Made by a program: the position numbers and the translations under genes
IMG/VR virus record: IMGVR_UViG_3300009093_000016
Location: 1 to 49,544 of that record
From: a virus
Reading direction: 5' to 3' (one strand)
Length of the DNA stretch: 49,544 bases
Shown: piece after piece, positions 9,010 through 18,497 of the stretch
Numbering within the stretch: the first letter of the stretch is position 1
How the letters are laid out: each line of letters begins with the position of its first letter
Notes under the pieces: model-generated
Databases searched by the model: none
What the model was told of the DNA's origin: nothing
Seen by the model: only the letters and a program-made list of their open reading frames with translations

Positions 9010-9334
9010 TTTCATCACCGAAGACTTCACTAACCGTAAACTGGTTGAGTTTCTGGATGAAGTAATCAAAGCACTCAACGGGGGTATCGAATTCGGTACC
9101 TTCCAAACTGGAACAGTAAACATCAACGGAGCTTGGGTGACGGGAGTTACCCCAAACGTAATCAACACCGACTTTACTCTCACCCATAATTTGGGTAGAA
9201 TCCCTACGGGGTGGTTACTCGTATGGAAGGATGGATACGTAGACTTCAAAATTGGAGCGGGTACATGGACCAACAGACAGATATTTCTACAAGCGAGCGT
9301 AGCGAACGTGAACTACCGAGTTTTCATCTTTTAA
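8996..9334 (+). CDS. Small virion or tail protein
   Basis: A 112-aa protein. I choose the TTG at 8996 because a perfect ribosome site GGAGGTGA (8983-8990) lies 5 bases upstream. The gene then overlaps its neighbour by 14 bases. The N-terminal half is helical, and the C-terminal half is beta-rich (FTLTHNLGRIPTGWLLVWKDG). This NLGRIPTGW-type motif is common in short phage tail proteins. The exact role is unknown. Confidence 0.6.
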   Translation: MQVPNFITEDFTNRKLVEFLDEVIKALNGGIEFGTFQTGTVNINGAWVTGVTPNVINTDFTLTHNLGRIPTGWLLVWKDGYVDFKIGAGTWTNRQIFLQASVANVNYRVFIF

Positions 9335-9813
9335 CGCCGTTAACACGGTTGAGTGATCCCAAGTTGATTGAGCAGACCTGGGAAAAGGTTAGAACTCAAG
9401 AGTATGCGTTTGATGATTTTACGATTAACAATCCTGGATTGTTCCTTGCTGGGATGTTGGATGTTAATACTTACTACTTCCTAGTTGAAGATGCTGGGAT
9501 TGTTATCCTCAACGACCTCTACGAAAACTCAATCTCTTCCAACATCCACTTCTGTATGTGGGATAAGAAGTACCCCCACTCTAAAATTATCCAGGCTGCT
9601 AAGGAAGCGTTGGGGTATATGTTCTCCTTCAACTGCCATCGGGTTACTGCGTTGATTCCCACCTATAATTCCTTTGCGAAGAGGTTAGCCACTCAACTCC
9701 GGTTCCGCTATGAAGGGTGCATGAAAGAAGCCATCCTCTACAAAGGTAAGTGGTATGACGAAGATATCTTCGGGTTGTTGCATTCTAACTTCGTGAAACC
9801 TGAGGTGCAGTGA
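9265..9813 (+). CDS. GNAT-like acetyltransferase-fold protein
   Basis: A 182-aa protein, start ATG 9265 behind GGAG and overlapping the upstream gene by 70 bases. The sequence from about residue 70 (YYFLVEDAGIVILNDL, then IHFCMWDKKYPHSKIIQAAKEAL, then RVTALIPTYNSFAKRLATQLRFRYEG) follows the strand-helix order of GNAT N-acetyltransferases, including the C-terminal xNxxxxxLAxxLGFxxEG-type signature. Such proteins occur among structural genes of many podoviruses. The substrate is unknown. Confidence 0.6.
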   Translation: MDQQTDISTSERSERELPSFHLLTPLTRLSDPKLIEQTWEKVRTQEYAFDDFTINNPGLFLAGMLDVNTYYFLVEDAGIVILNDLYENSISSNIHFCMWDKKYPHSKIIQAAKEALGYMFSFNCHRVTALIPTYNSFAKRLATQLRFRYEGCMKEAILYKGKWYDEDIFGLLHSNFVKPEVQ

Positions 9814-10025
9814 TGATATATAGAAGAGCTGAAGGTATTGCTTCTCGTCAGGGGATTAACTGGACAAACGATAAAGCCAGTTCTCCAATGATTGTTATTA
9901 AAGTTTGGAGGTTGATGATCTTCTTTCGTCGACGTTCGAAATGGATTTGGGAAGCAAACAAGCATAAAAAAGACTTTCCTCGTACTATTCTTGAGTTCGA
10001 ATTTCTTCCTCGTGAGGTGCAGTAA
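9813..10025 (+). CDS. Small basic hypothetical protein
   Basis: A 70-aa protein that begins at ATG 9813, overlapping the previous TGA by one base, behind GAGGT. It is very basic and rich in Arg, Trp and Ile (IVIKVWRLMIFFRRRSKW). It might contact membrane or DNA, but no motif is known. The TAA overlaps the next ATG by one base. Confidence 0.5.
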   Translation: MIYRRAEGIASRQGINWTNDKASSPMIVIKVWRLMIFFRRRSKWIWEANKHKKDFPRTILEFEFLPREVQ

Positions 10026-10585
10026 TGCCAGGATTTGGAGGAAGTAAACCTTCCGCAACACCTATCAAACCACCGGCTCCAATCATGTCTGGGATGAACT
10101 CCCTCTTCCAAACTTTGTTTGGAGGTAAGGGTGGAGCTGGAGCAACAGGTATTGGAGCTTTAACTGATGCAGCTGCGGGAAAGGGAGCTGGAGCTTCAAC
10201 AGTTACTCCAGAAATGATCGCAGCCATTCGAAAAGGGTCTGAAGCAAACCAGCAAGCAGGGTTTGGGCAGATTCAAAATAAGTTTGCCGCGTCAGGGATG
10301 TCGTTGTCATCAGATCTAATGGCGTCGTTGGCGAAGTACAACGTTGATTATGGAGCACAGACCGACCAAACGGTAGCAAACCTTCAATTCCAAGGAGCTG
10401 AGTCGGCAGCAAACCGCCAGATGGGTGCTGCAGGTATGCTTGAGGAAACCTTCAGCAACGCAGCGATGGCATTCGCCCCCACTGAGGCAATAGGCGTACA
10501 GGGCGGTTCGAACCTTGGTGGTTCAATGTTTGGTGGTGCAAGTTCAATTATCTCCGCAATGATTATGGCGGGGATGTTCGCATAA
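10025..10585 (+). CDS. Putative internal virion protein (gp14-like)
   Basis: A 186-aa protein rich in Gly, Ala, Ser, Met and Gln. It has a central helical region (about 60-140: IAAIRKGSEANQQAGFGQIQ) and a hydrophobic C-terminus (SSIISAMIMAGMFA). Size, composition and position just ahead of two larger internal proteins resemble T7 gp14-type ejected proteins, the first of three that cross the outer membrane. The match is by context, not by a motif. Confidence 0.5.
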   Translation: MPGFGGSKPSATPIKPPAPIMSGMNSLFQTLFGGKGGAGATGIGALTDAAAGKGAGASTVTPEMIAAIRKGSEANQQAGFGQIQNKFAASGMSLSSDLMASLAKYNVDYGAQTDQTVANLQFQGAESAANRQMGAAGMLEETFSNAAMAFAPTEAIGVQGGSNLGGSMFGGASSIISAMIMAGMFA

Positions 10586-10594
10586 GGAGTTTCT

Positions 10595-12040
10595 ATGGCA
10601 GGACCGAGTTCTACTTCAGGAGTTGGAGCAAACCTGGGTTTTATGCCAGGTCCGGATTACTCACCGATTGAGAAGGGTATTGCGCAGATTGTTGCAGCCC
10701 ATGATCAAAAGAAACAAAATGCCGCCCAAGAGTTCGACCGGTTGATGAAGGCTGTGGATATGGGGCTTCCCGTTGATCCCAAACAGATTGAAGGGACATT
10801 GAAGAAGTCTGGGATTAAGTTGATGCAGCCGGATGAGATGAAGGCGCATTTACAAGCGAAGCAGTCTGGGGCGGCTGATAATTTGTTGAAGCCAACGGGG
10901 GCGACGGGGGCAACAGGAGTTGCTGCTGGCGCGCAGCCAAATGGTGGGACACAAACTCAAAGCCCCACGGGAGCTGTAGCAGGGGCCAAGCAAACACAAA
11001 AGCAAGCCCAACAGAGTTTGTTAGCGGGACTTGTCCAACACCGTTTAGAAATGGCGAAGATGAAAGGGGAGACGGAAGAGAACCAGTTGAAGTTACAGAG
11101 CACTCTTACCGATCTCCACAACAAAGCGTTGAATGGAGATACAGAAGCTTTAGGTAAGTTGATGGCTCACAACGATATCCCATTCAACCTCGAATCTCAA
11201 GCTTGGCAGAAGGGCACTCCCGAACAACGCCAGAAGATGATGGATGTGGCTAGAGGAGCTGAAACTGACGCTCAGGTAGCAGCTCGTAAGGACGCTATCT
11301 ACGGCCAACTCATGGCGGACGGACGTTTTAAAGACCCTTCAATGGGAATGAAAGCTGCGGAGATTATCTCCAAAGGTGGAGAGCTCCCAACTGAAGTGCG
11401 TAACTCAATGGTTCCTAACACGATGACAGATCTTGTTAAAGAATCCCAGCTCGGTAACCAACTTATCGAGATGGGTGTGCCTGCTGACCAGGTTGGGACT
11501 ATTGCTGCCAATGCGCAAAAGGTTGGGTTGGCAAATGCTTTACCTACTGGGATGAAGCCTTTGGCGACACGTCAGGTTGAAGCAGGTGAGAAGAGAACGG
11601 CTGTTGAAGTAGCTCGTTTCAAAGCCGAAGAAATGCACTACCAAGCAATGGCGTCTGCGATGGATGCTAAAATGAAGGAAGAGGGAGCTAAAGCAGATTT
11701 GGAGATGTTTAAATCTCTCGCTGAGGTGAAGAAACTGTCTCCGTCTGCAGTCACTGATGATATGATCAAAGCCGCTCAAACCAAAGCGATGAGGGCAATG
11801 GGGTGGACGGAGACTGAGACAAAAGGATTCTGGAACACCATCACCGGTGGTTTAATCCCAACCACAAATAGGAGCTTCCGCCCTCAAATGACTCCCTCTG
11901 GACAATCTACGATTGATCGGTCGATTGGGGGGTCTTCTACTTCGGACAAATCGGCTCAAAACACCGTCGGGGCAATCGGTACCGCAATCAAGAAAACAGG
12001 TTCAGGGATTGAAAGTGGGGATGAGGGAGGCCCTTACTAA
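10595..12040 (+). CDS. Putative internal (ejected) virion protein, gp15-like
   Basis: A 481-aa protein, mostly helical and rich in Ala, Gln, Lys and Met. A Gly/Ala/Thr-rich linker at about 90-140 contains ATGATGVAAG-like repeats. Long amphipathic helices follow. The second position in a three-gene set (186 aa, 481 aa, 1843 aa) matches the ejection proteins of T7-like phages (gp14, gp15, gp16). The stop overlaps the next ATG by one base (TAATG). Confidence 0.5.
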   Translation: MAGPSSTSGVGANLGFMPGPDYSPIEKGIAQIVAAHDQKKQNAAQEFDRLMKAVDMGLPVDPKQIEGTLKKSGIKLMQPDEMKAHLQAKQSGAADNLLKPTGATGATGVAAGAQPNGGTQTQSPTGAVAGAKQTQKQAQQSLLAGLVQHRLEMAKMKGETEENQLKLQSTLTDLHNKALNGDTEALGKLMAHNDIPFNLESQAWQKGTPEQRQKMMDVARGAETDAQVAARKDAIYGQLMADGRFKDPSMGMKAAEIISKGGELPTEVRNSMVPNTMTDLVKESQLGNQLIEMGVPADQVGTIAANAQKVGLANALPTGMKPLATRQVEAGEKRTAVEVARFKAEEMHYQAMASAMDAKMKEEGAKADLEMFKSLAEVKKLSPSAVTDDMIKAAQTKAMRAMGWTETETKGFWNTITGGLIPTTNRSFRPQMTPSGQSTIDRSIGGSSTSDKSAQNTVGAIGTAIKKTGSGIESGDEGGPY

Positions 12041-15000
12041 TGCCGCAGGCCACTCAGTCTCAGTTGAATGTTGATCAATGGGCAGAGGGAATCTCCCAGT
12101 ATGAACAGGGTTCCAAGCCTGACGCGAGAAGTGTCAGGAACAACAACCCTGGGAATTTAAAATACGCCAAACAATTTGGTGCCACTGGATATGACAAAGA
12201 TGGTTTTGCAGTATTCGAAAACCGTGAGTTGGGGATGAAGGCGCTGAAGGAACAGCTCCAGAGGAATTTGGAGCGGCATCCGGATTATACTTTAACTCAA
12301 CACATGCATGCTTACCTCGGTGGAACTGGAGAACCTAAAGCTACAGCTGAGGGGGATCCGATTGCCTACGCTGCCTTCCTCTCCAAACATATGGGGTTGG
12401 ACCCCGACTCGAGGTTGGTAGCTCAAGCATCAACTCCTTCTGGTGCTAAACCGTGGTCGGAGATAGCTTCACAGTTTGATCCGTTAATGCCGGAAGAAAC
12501 CTACCAACAGATGAAGAAGTTGTATTTTGACAACTTCATAGCTCCGCACCTCTCAAAGGATGATGATCTTCTAACGTCGTTTAAATACTTCGATGAGAAG
12601 ACGAAACGTCCGCATTTACTGACTGACGAGAATCTGGCCAAGCTAAAACCCATCCAAGCTATGGCATCAACTATGCATGGGTTGTATGCTCCCTTCGACC
12701 ACGAGGCAGCGAGCAAGTTTAAAGATATTCAAGACCACATCTCTACCATCCAACAGAGAGAAGGACAAAACCCTGCTTGGGAGCAGATACCTGGGGAGAT
12801 GTTGGGAGCGTCCGCGCCTTTGATGTTGGCGTCGGAGGGGGCAGAACCTTTGGCTGCGAGTGCTGTAGAGGATATATTTGCTTTAACCAAAGGTGCAAAC
12901 ATTGCGCACAGAGCCCTTCGAGGTGGAATCGCATTCGCTGCTTATGAAGCCGGAGCAGCAGAAGGGAAGGATAAAGGTGTTGCAGCACTTAAGGGTTTTG
13001 CCACTGGTGCGATACTTGATGGAGGTTTATCTCTAGGTGGAAAGTTAATCTCCAAGGGAATTAAAGGGGATCCCGAGGAGCTGTTGAAAAATGCGTTAGA
13101 CCCTTCTAAAGGGGTTTCACTTGATGCTGATCGAGTGATCGCAGATCAGATTTTACAAGACCAACATTTAGCTACTCAGGAAGGTCGCTCTTCCTTCCTC
13201 CGTGAAACTCATAATGTGAGAGGGGCTCAAGTTCAGATCAAACTAAAAGACGGTCGCATAATCCAAGAATCAATTCTCTCTAACGATGTTCCCGGAGCTC
13301 TAAACAAAACCCAATACTGGACTCAACAAGGTGGAGAGGTACTTGGCATTGACTTCCAACCTGGATGGCAGGGGAAGGTTCAGGAGTTTTTGGCGTTACA
13401 GAATAAAGCACAGGAGTCTAAATATACCACAAGAGTTATTAATACATCAACAACAAATAGAATACTAACTCCCGATGAACGCTCTCAGTTAGTAGATCTA
13501 GCTTGGAGAGTATCTTCAAGTGATCATCACGCTACGATCACTGATAAGGATCAAATTGAGACTGCCTTAAAATACTTAGGAATAACTAGAGAGAAGTGGG
13601 TAAGCTGGCCTGATAGCCTAAGAAAGATGAAATTGGATGAACTTCTAGAGAGAGATAAAGGGGGAGCAGAACAGATAGCAGAGCAGTTGCGTTCTCAAGG
13701 TCATCCCGCCGAAGCGATGGGAGATAAGGTAGTTATCTCCCAACCTAAGAAGTCGATGCCCTCCCGCGATCAGATTAAAGAAGTAGTCGACCGTTGGGGT
13801 AGTGATGATGATAGTTTTAAACAGAACGTCACGAATCAGATTCGGCAGATTTGGAATGCGCAGGTACCAACCAAGTCCAAACGGTTAATGGTAGACAAAC
13901 TAGAAGAACTCGTTGGTGAAAAAGCTAACGAACTCCTCCCCGACGAATGGAAGATTCAACCTAAGGTATCTGGAGTTTACAAATCTGAGTTTGAGCAGTG
14001 GTTGTACTCCCTTGGTGCAATGAAACCCGCAGACATCCGTATGGCGAACGGATCGTGGGACTCCTTACAAAACGAAGTAACCATGGGCCACTACTTCCCA
14101 GGGCAGTTGGAAGAGTATGTTTCGGATATTGAGAAACGTCTCCCGAGAGGAGTGAAAGTCCCTGAGAAATTCCTCCCCAAAGAACTCGTCCCTAAACCTG
14201 TGGGGGAGATTGAGGTAGAGAAGGCATTGGGGAATCATGTCTCTCCAACTCAAGAGACTATTCCCACTCTGGACGTTGAAGAGTCACGCACCTCCAAAAT
14301 GCAACGCCTCTACAACATCGTGACAGGACAGGGGTTTGGAAAGGGTGGAGAGATTGATGCGACAGCAGAACGTTTACTGCAAGACCTCGGTCACGACCCC
14401 TACACTGTTGATATGGAAGAGTTGGGGTTTGCTCCAAACTTTGAAGCGTTCCAGTCTGAGTTAAAAGGCTATGAAATCATCCAATCCGCTAAGGAAGAGA
14501 TCAACCAGAAGATCGCGCAAACGGGAGTTTCGCTTGAAGAGTCTTCCGCGTTACAAGAGGCAGCGCGAAAAGGTGAAGTCGAACCAACTTCAGTTAACAA
14601 CCGCATCCCTCCCTCCGAACGTGGCTCATTAGTAATAACTCAAGCGGGACCGAAGTGGGTTAGGGTAACTGAGAACGCAGAACGAATCAGAGTTCAAATG
14701 GATCCTGAAATGCTAGAGGAAGGTTATCCAGGATCCGCTGGTATAACGGTGTTTCCCAAAACCTCCTACTATGAAGGGATTGTGAAAGCATTGGGGATTG
14801 ATGTAGATCCTTTAGATCCTCGCCCGTTACATGTTGCGACAGCTCCAAATGAGACCCTACTCTGGCATGAGAATCTTCACGTAAGGTTGTATAACATAAC
14901 CAAAAAACCTTTCGCTATGGTAGAGTTATGGAAACCTTCTCCTAACTTTGGGACAGCTCAAGAAATCGGCGCACAGTTAATGCAGCATGTTGCATACTCA

Positions 15001-17571
15001 AAGGGGTTAAAACCTCAAATGATTGAGGAAGCTTTCGTTCATGCTGCAACTGCTGTACGTACAGGCGATGTTAACTATCTCGCTAAGTTGGCTTATTGGG
15101 ATACCTCAATCGGTAATGTGTTAAGGATGGTTGAAGACTTTAGTGGTAAGGCGTTAAAGAGAGCAGCGTTGGAGGCTGATACAGTTCCTGTTCGCCAAGC
15201 CAAACGTGCGTTAGATCATGTGATGGTTAAAGCCTCTTCTGATCGTATAGCTGAACTTGTTCGACTTGGAAGAGAAACCGACGGTTTAGCTTTCTACGCT
15301 CCCGAAGAGCAAGTGTGGAAGTATATCGACATGGAAGGCAAATTCCGCACTTCAAAGAATTTCGGTAGTTTAGTCGATCATCTAGAAGAGAGAGCTGCTG
15401 GAAGTGATTTTGCTCCCTCCGCCTCCATCTGGGCTGAGATGAGGGGGTTGAGAGGAGAGATGAATCCTCGTGGGTTAGGCCCAACCGAAAACATGCCGAT
15501 GCCTGAGCACTCGGTTGGGCAGGATCAGAAGTGGGTTGGGTGGAGAGCGATGGAGGGAGCGTTTCGGCCGATGCTCCCTTGGGTTGCTGATATAGACACC
15601 AAATTGAATGAAGCATTTAGTAAGTCAGGTCAGAGACTCCCTATCTACGAAAAGGTTAAAGCTGTTGACGATGCGTTAAAGGCCGGTGATGATTGGTTAA
15701 CAAACCAGAAGGAGTTGGCGGCAGACTTCCTAAAGGGAAACCCAAAGAAGTTATACTCCTACATGGATGCGCTAACTCACACCAAAGAACATTGGGCAGG
15801 GATGGCTGATAAGCTACAGCTAACCCCCGACGATCTCAAAAACCTGTCCCGCGCAGAAGAATGGTTGAGGAATTTTCAAAATGATACCCACATCCCAGCT
15901 TTCAATTACCTTAGAGATCAACTGCCTAGACTTAGGGGTTTCAATTTCAATCCCGATTTCGTGTACGGAAGAGGAGCAAAACTCCCTTCAGACATGTCGT
16001 TCTTCCATCGAGCTATATCAGAAGGGACTCTCGATCCTAAAGACGCGCATCTTGGACGATTCTTTAACTTCCTCATTCGAGAAGGGTTTGAGAAGAAGTT
16101 CACAGGAGGGGCTATCAACGAACTGAAGAAGGTTGTGGATTTGAAGGATGCCGAAGGGAAATATGTCCTCGGGACTAACCGCTGGCCTTTAAACAACTAT
16201 GTGAACTACGTACGTGGTATTCCAGACGTCACTCAACAAGTGATAACTCGGATGTCTGCCGATTTTGGAAGGGCGATGGGAGAACAATTTAAGAAGATTA
16301 ACCCTTATCTCCCAGATGGGTTTAAACTGCCCGAGGAGGTTAACTACCCAGGATCAATCTTCAACAAGCTGATGACAATGTCATATGTTGGAGCGTTGGG
16401 AGCAAGGCCGGCGATCTTTGTACGCGACGTCTTCCAAGCTGCAACAACTACTCTACCCGTACTCGGTATCAAAAACTTCATCAAAGGTGCAACACGTGGT
16501 TTAACCTCCGAAGGCTTCGCACGCGCAGAAGAAGCTGGCGCGTTGCTGAACAAAAAGAACATAGGAGAGATGTATGGAGATATCTTCAACGAACTCCCCG
16601 CGGGCAGTAATACTTTCGACAAAGCCCTTAAACTCAGCTCCAAACTGTTGGCACCTTCAAGGTGGGGTCATAACGTTGCACGAGCTATTGCCTACAACGG
16701 AGAGTTTGACTCAACCTTCGAAGCTGTTAATAAGTATCGAGCAGGGATTATCGACGCCGATAGGTTGATGAGAGATACATCTATCTGGTTCTACGACAAA
16801 CCGGAAATCAATAAAATCCTAGATATGGCTAACAAGCCTGTTACTCAAGCGTCAGAAGTGATTACATTAAAGGATGGTACAAAAACTATAATTAAAGCAG
16901 AAGGATATACTGCAGAAGAAGTAGCGAAGAGATCAGCTTTACAGCTAGTTGACTTAACCCTCTGGCCATACCGCCGCGGGGCTCAACCGACGTTGTTGAG
17001 AACAGGAGCGGGACGTATCTTCGGCCAATTCGGTATGTGGCCGTTAAATTATATGGATTTTCTCCGCAGGATGGCAACAAAGGTTTCTGACTTCCACGGG
17101 CCCGCGTTGAGAACCGTCGGTACCTGGATGGGAGCTAACTTCGCTGCGGCAGCTACAATGGAGGGAATCTTCCACGCAGATGTGGGAAAGTGGTTCTGGT
17201 TGAGCCCAGCTGGGTTTGGAGGCTCGCCTCACCTCGAGCTAGCTCAAAACCTAATGAAGATGGCTGAAGAGACCCAAGAGGGGAGAGAAGCAAGACGTAA
17301 AGTAATGGAATATCCTCTGGACTTCGCTCCAGCATCAAATGAGATAAAGTCGGTTATCAAATCAATGGAAGAAGGTGGACCTCTATTCACAGATGATGGA
17401 CATCTTTCAGATTACACCACGCGTATCTTGGGCTTCCGCCCGTTGAATGAAGCCCACGAACAGCGTCTGCAAGACTTGAGCCCAGAAGACAGGATAAGGT
17501 ATGAGTTCGGTTTCCCAACTAAGTATGATAAGTACGGAATTGAGAAACCCCTAAAGAAGGAGAAACCGTGA
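12040..17571 (+). CDS. Giant internal virion protein with N-terminal NPGNL hydrolase-like domain and HExxH motif
   Basis: An 1843-aa protein, the largest gene here. Residues about 30-130 contain RNNNPGNLKY and HMHAYLGG motifs, a putative peptidoglycan-hydrolase or binding module also present in the 126-aa gene at 18117. Residues about 280-330 are hydrophobic and Gly/Ala-rich. At 943-947 lies HENLH, a zinc-metallopeptidase-type HExxH motif, followed about 60 residues later by EEAFVHAA, which could supply the third ligand. Hydrophobic segments return near 1450 and 1660-1700. The layout fits a gp16-like ejected protein that opens the cell wall and forms part of a DNA channel. Proteolytic activity is only a hypothesis. 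Confidence 0.65.
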   Translation: MPQATQSQLNVDQWAEGISQYEQGSKPDARSVRNNNPGNLKYAKQFGATGYDKDGFAVFENRELGMKALKEQLQRNLERHPDYTLTQHMHAYLGGTGEPKATAEGDPIAYAAFLSKHMGLDPDSRLVAQASTPSGAKPWSEIASQFDPLMPEETYQQMKKLYFDNFIAPHLSKDDDLLTSFKYFDEKTKRPHLLTDENLAKLKPIQAMASTMHGLYAPFDHEAASKFKDIQDHISTIQQREGQNPAWEQIPGEMLGASAPLMLASEGAEPLAASAVEDIFALTKGANIAHRALRGGIAFAAYEAGAAEGKDKGVAALKGFATGAILDGGLSLGGKLISKGIKGDPEELLKNALDPSKGVSLDADRVIADQILQDQHLATQEGRSSFLRETHNVRGAQVQIKLKDGRIIQESILSNDVPGALNKTQYWTQQGGEVLGIDFQPGWQGKVQEFLALQNKAQESKYTTRVINTSTTNRILTPDERSQLVDLAWRVSSSDHHATITDKDQIETALKYLGITREKWVSWPDSLRKMKLDELLERDKGGAEQIAEQLRSQGHPAEAMGDKVVISQPKKSMPSRDQIKEVVDRWGSDDDSFKQNVTNQIRQIWNAQVPTKSKRLMVDKLEELVGEKANELLPDEWKIQPKVSGVYKSEFEQWLYSLGAMKPADIRMANGSWDSLQNEVTMGHYFPGQLEEYVSDIEKRLPRGVKVPEKFLPKELVPKPVGEIEVEKALGNHVSPTQETIPTLDVEESRTSKMQRLYNIVTGQGFGKGGEIDATAERLLQDLGHDPYTVDMEELGFAPNFEAFQSELKGYEIIQSAKEEINQKIAQTGVSLEESSALQEAARKGEVEPTSVNNRIPPSERGSLVITQAGPKWVRVTENAERIRVQMDPEMLEEGYPGSAGITVFPKTSYYEGIVKALGIDVDPLDPRPLHVATAPNETLLWHENLHVRLYNITKKPFAMVELWKPSPNFGTAQEIGAQLMQHVAYSKGLKPQMIEEAFVHAATAVRTGDVNYLAKLAYWDTSIGNVLRMVEDFSGKALKRAALEADTVPVRQAKRALDHVMVKASSDRIAELVRLGRETDGLAFYAPEEQVWKYIDMEGKFRTSKNFGSLVDHLEERAAGSDFAPSASIWAEMRGLRGEMNPRGLGPTENMPMPEHSVGQDQKWVGWRAMEGAFRPMLPWVADIDTKLNEAFSKSGQRLPIYEKVKAVDDALKAGDDWLTNQKELAADFLKGNPKKLYSYMDALTHTKEHWAGMADKLQLTPDDLKNLSRAEEWLRNFQNDTHIPAFNYLRDQLPRLRGFNFNPDFVYGRGAKLPSDMSFFHRAISEGTLDPKDAHLGRFFNFLIREGFEKKFTGGAINELKKVVDLKDAEGKYVLGTNRWPLNNYVNYVRGIPDVTQQVITRMSADFGRAMGEQFKKINPYLPDGFKLPEEVNYPGSIFNKLMTMSYVGALGARPAIFVRDVFQAATTTLPVLGIKNFIKGATRGLTSEGFARAEEAGALLNKKNIGEMYGDIFNELPAGSNTFDKALKLSSKLLAPSRWGHNVARAIAYNGEFDSTFEAVNKYRAGIIDADRLMRDTSIWFYDKPEINKILDMANKPVTQASEVITLKDGTKTIIKAEGYTAEEVAKRSALQLVDLTLWPYRRGAQPTLLRTGAGRIFGQFGMWPLNYMDFLRRMATKVSDFHGPALRTVGTWMGANFAAAATMEGIFHADVGKWFWLSPAGFGGSPHLELAQNLMKMAEETQEGREARRKVMEYPLDFAPASNEIKSVIKSMEEGGPLFTDDGHLSDYTTRILGFRPLNEAHEQRLQDLSPEDRIRYEFGFPTKYDKYGIEKPLKKEKP

Positions 17572-17957
17572 ACATTCAGATGAACGTCATACCTCACAAC
17601 GAACAACGGTACGACACAGCAGGTGATTGGTGGTTGGATGTGGAGACAGACACGCTAAAGATCAACATTTCCTTTCTGGGAGACTGGAAGATGGAGGCGT
17701 GTTTGGGGTTACATGAACTGATCGAAGCAATCCGGTGTATGGCCGATCGGGTTGATCAAAATCTCGTCGACCAGTGGGATCTCAACTTCAAGGGAAAAGG
17801 AGAACCTGGAGATGATCCCAACGCACCCTACCACAGACAGCACGTCCAAGCATCGATTGTGGAACGTACCTTAGCACGCCAACTCGGCGTCGATTGGAAT
17901 AAATACGAACAGAAACTGGAGGAGTTGAAATATGAGCATGAAGCCACGAATCGGTGA
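17568..17957 (+). CDS. Conserved hypothetical late protein
   Basis: A 129-aa protein with GTG start at 17568 behind AAGGAGAAACC, overlapping the previous stop by 4 bases (GTGA). It has the pattern HELIEAIRCMADRVDQNLVDQW, then EPGDDPNAPYHRQHVQA and VERTLARQLGVDW. This pattern is familiar from many uncharacterised tailed-phage genes; no function is known. Confidence 0.65.
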   Translation: MNIQMNVIPHNEQRYDTAGDWWLDVETDTLKINISFLGDWKMEACLGLHELIEAIRCMADRVDQNLVDQWDLNFKGKGEPGDDPNAPYHRQHVQASIVERTLARQLGVDWNKYEQKLEELKYEHEATNR

Positions 17958-18120
17958 TAAACCACATGATATACCTGGGGTTGTCAACCAGACCAAGGAT
18001 GTTGTAGAGGTGGGAGGAACGATTGTTCCCGGGACTGTCACACAACCAAAGGTGGAGTACTGTCATCCAATCCCGGGGACGGTTTCCCAGAAGTATGAGG
18101 GATCGGAGAAAGAGAAATGA
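17932..18120 (+). CDS. Small hypothetical protein
   Basis: A 62-aa protein, start ATG 17932 inside the end of the preceding gene, with GGAGGAG upstream. It is rich in Pro, Val and Gly and ends in a charged EKEK tail, with no motif. The stop overlaps the hydrolase gene start by 4 bases (ATGA). The coupled translation suggests a late function near lysis. Confidence 0.5.
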   Translation: MSMKPRIGDKPHDIPGVVNQTKDVVEVGGTIVPGTVTQPKVEYCHPIPGTVSQKYEGSEKEK

Positions 18121-18497
18121 GAACGGTTGAAGCACTCGCTGATGCGTTTATGCATTATGAAGGATGGTTTCCGGGGAGCAGGTCAAACCGGAACAGAAAC
18201 CCAGGTAACCTCCGCGCGTTTCAGAAGTCTCAACCTGTTGACAGTGGTGGGTATAGGGTTTTTGCATCATTGGTCGATGGCTATCAAGCTTTGTTAGACG
18301 ATCTGTCTGCGAAGCTGAACGGTAGTCATGGGTTAACGAAGGAATCCTCTCTTCTCGACCTCCTCAACATCTACGCTCCAGCTGGAGACAACAACAACCC
18401 GAGTGCTTATGCGGTGGCAGTAGCTCAATGGGCTACAACAGCACTCGGTAAACCAATTACAGTTCACACAACTTTGGGAGAGCTGCAAACAGCATGA
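18117..18497 (+). CDS. Putative endolysin / NPGNL-type peptidoglycan hydrolase
   Basis: A 126-aa protein with a YEGWFPGSRSN start and an RNRNPGNLR motif (around residues 26-34), followed by YRVFASLVDGYQALLDDL and a NPSAYAVAVAQW stretch. The glutamate of HYEGW at about residue 14 is placed like the catalytic Glu of lysozyme-like transglycosylases. The same NPGNL signature occurs in the N-terminus of the giant virion protein. The position before small membrane proteins makes it the best endolysin candidate in the genome. It has no signal peptide. Confidence 0.55.
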   Translation: MRTVEALADAFMHYEGWFPGSRSNRNRNPGNLRAFQKSQPVDSGGYRVFASLVDGYQALLDDLSAKLNGSHGLTKESSLLDLLNIYAPAGDNNNPSAYAVAVAQWATTALGKPITVHTTLGELQTA

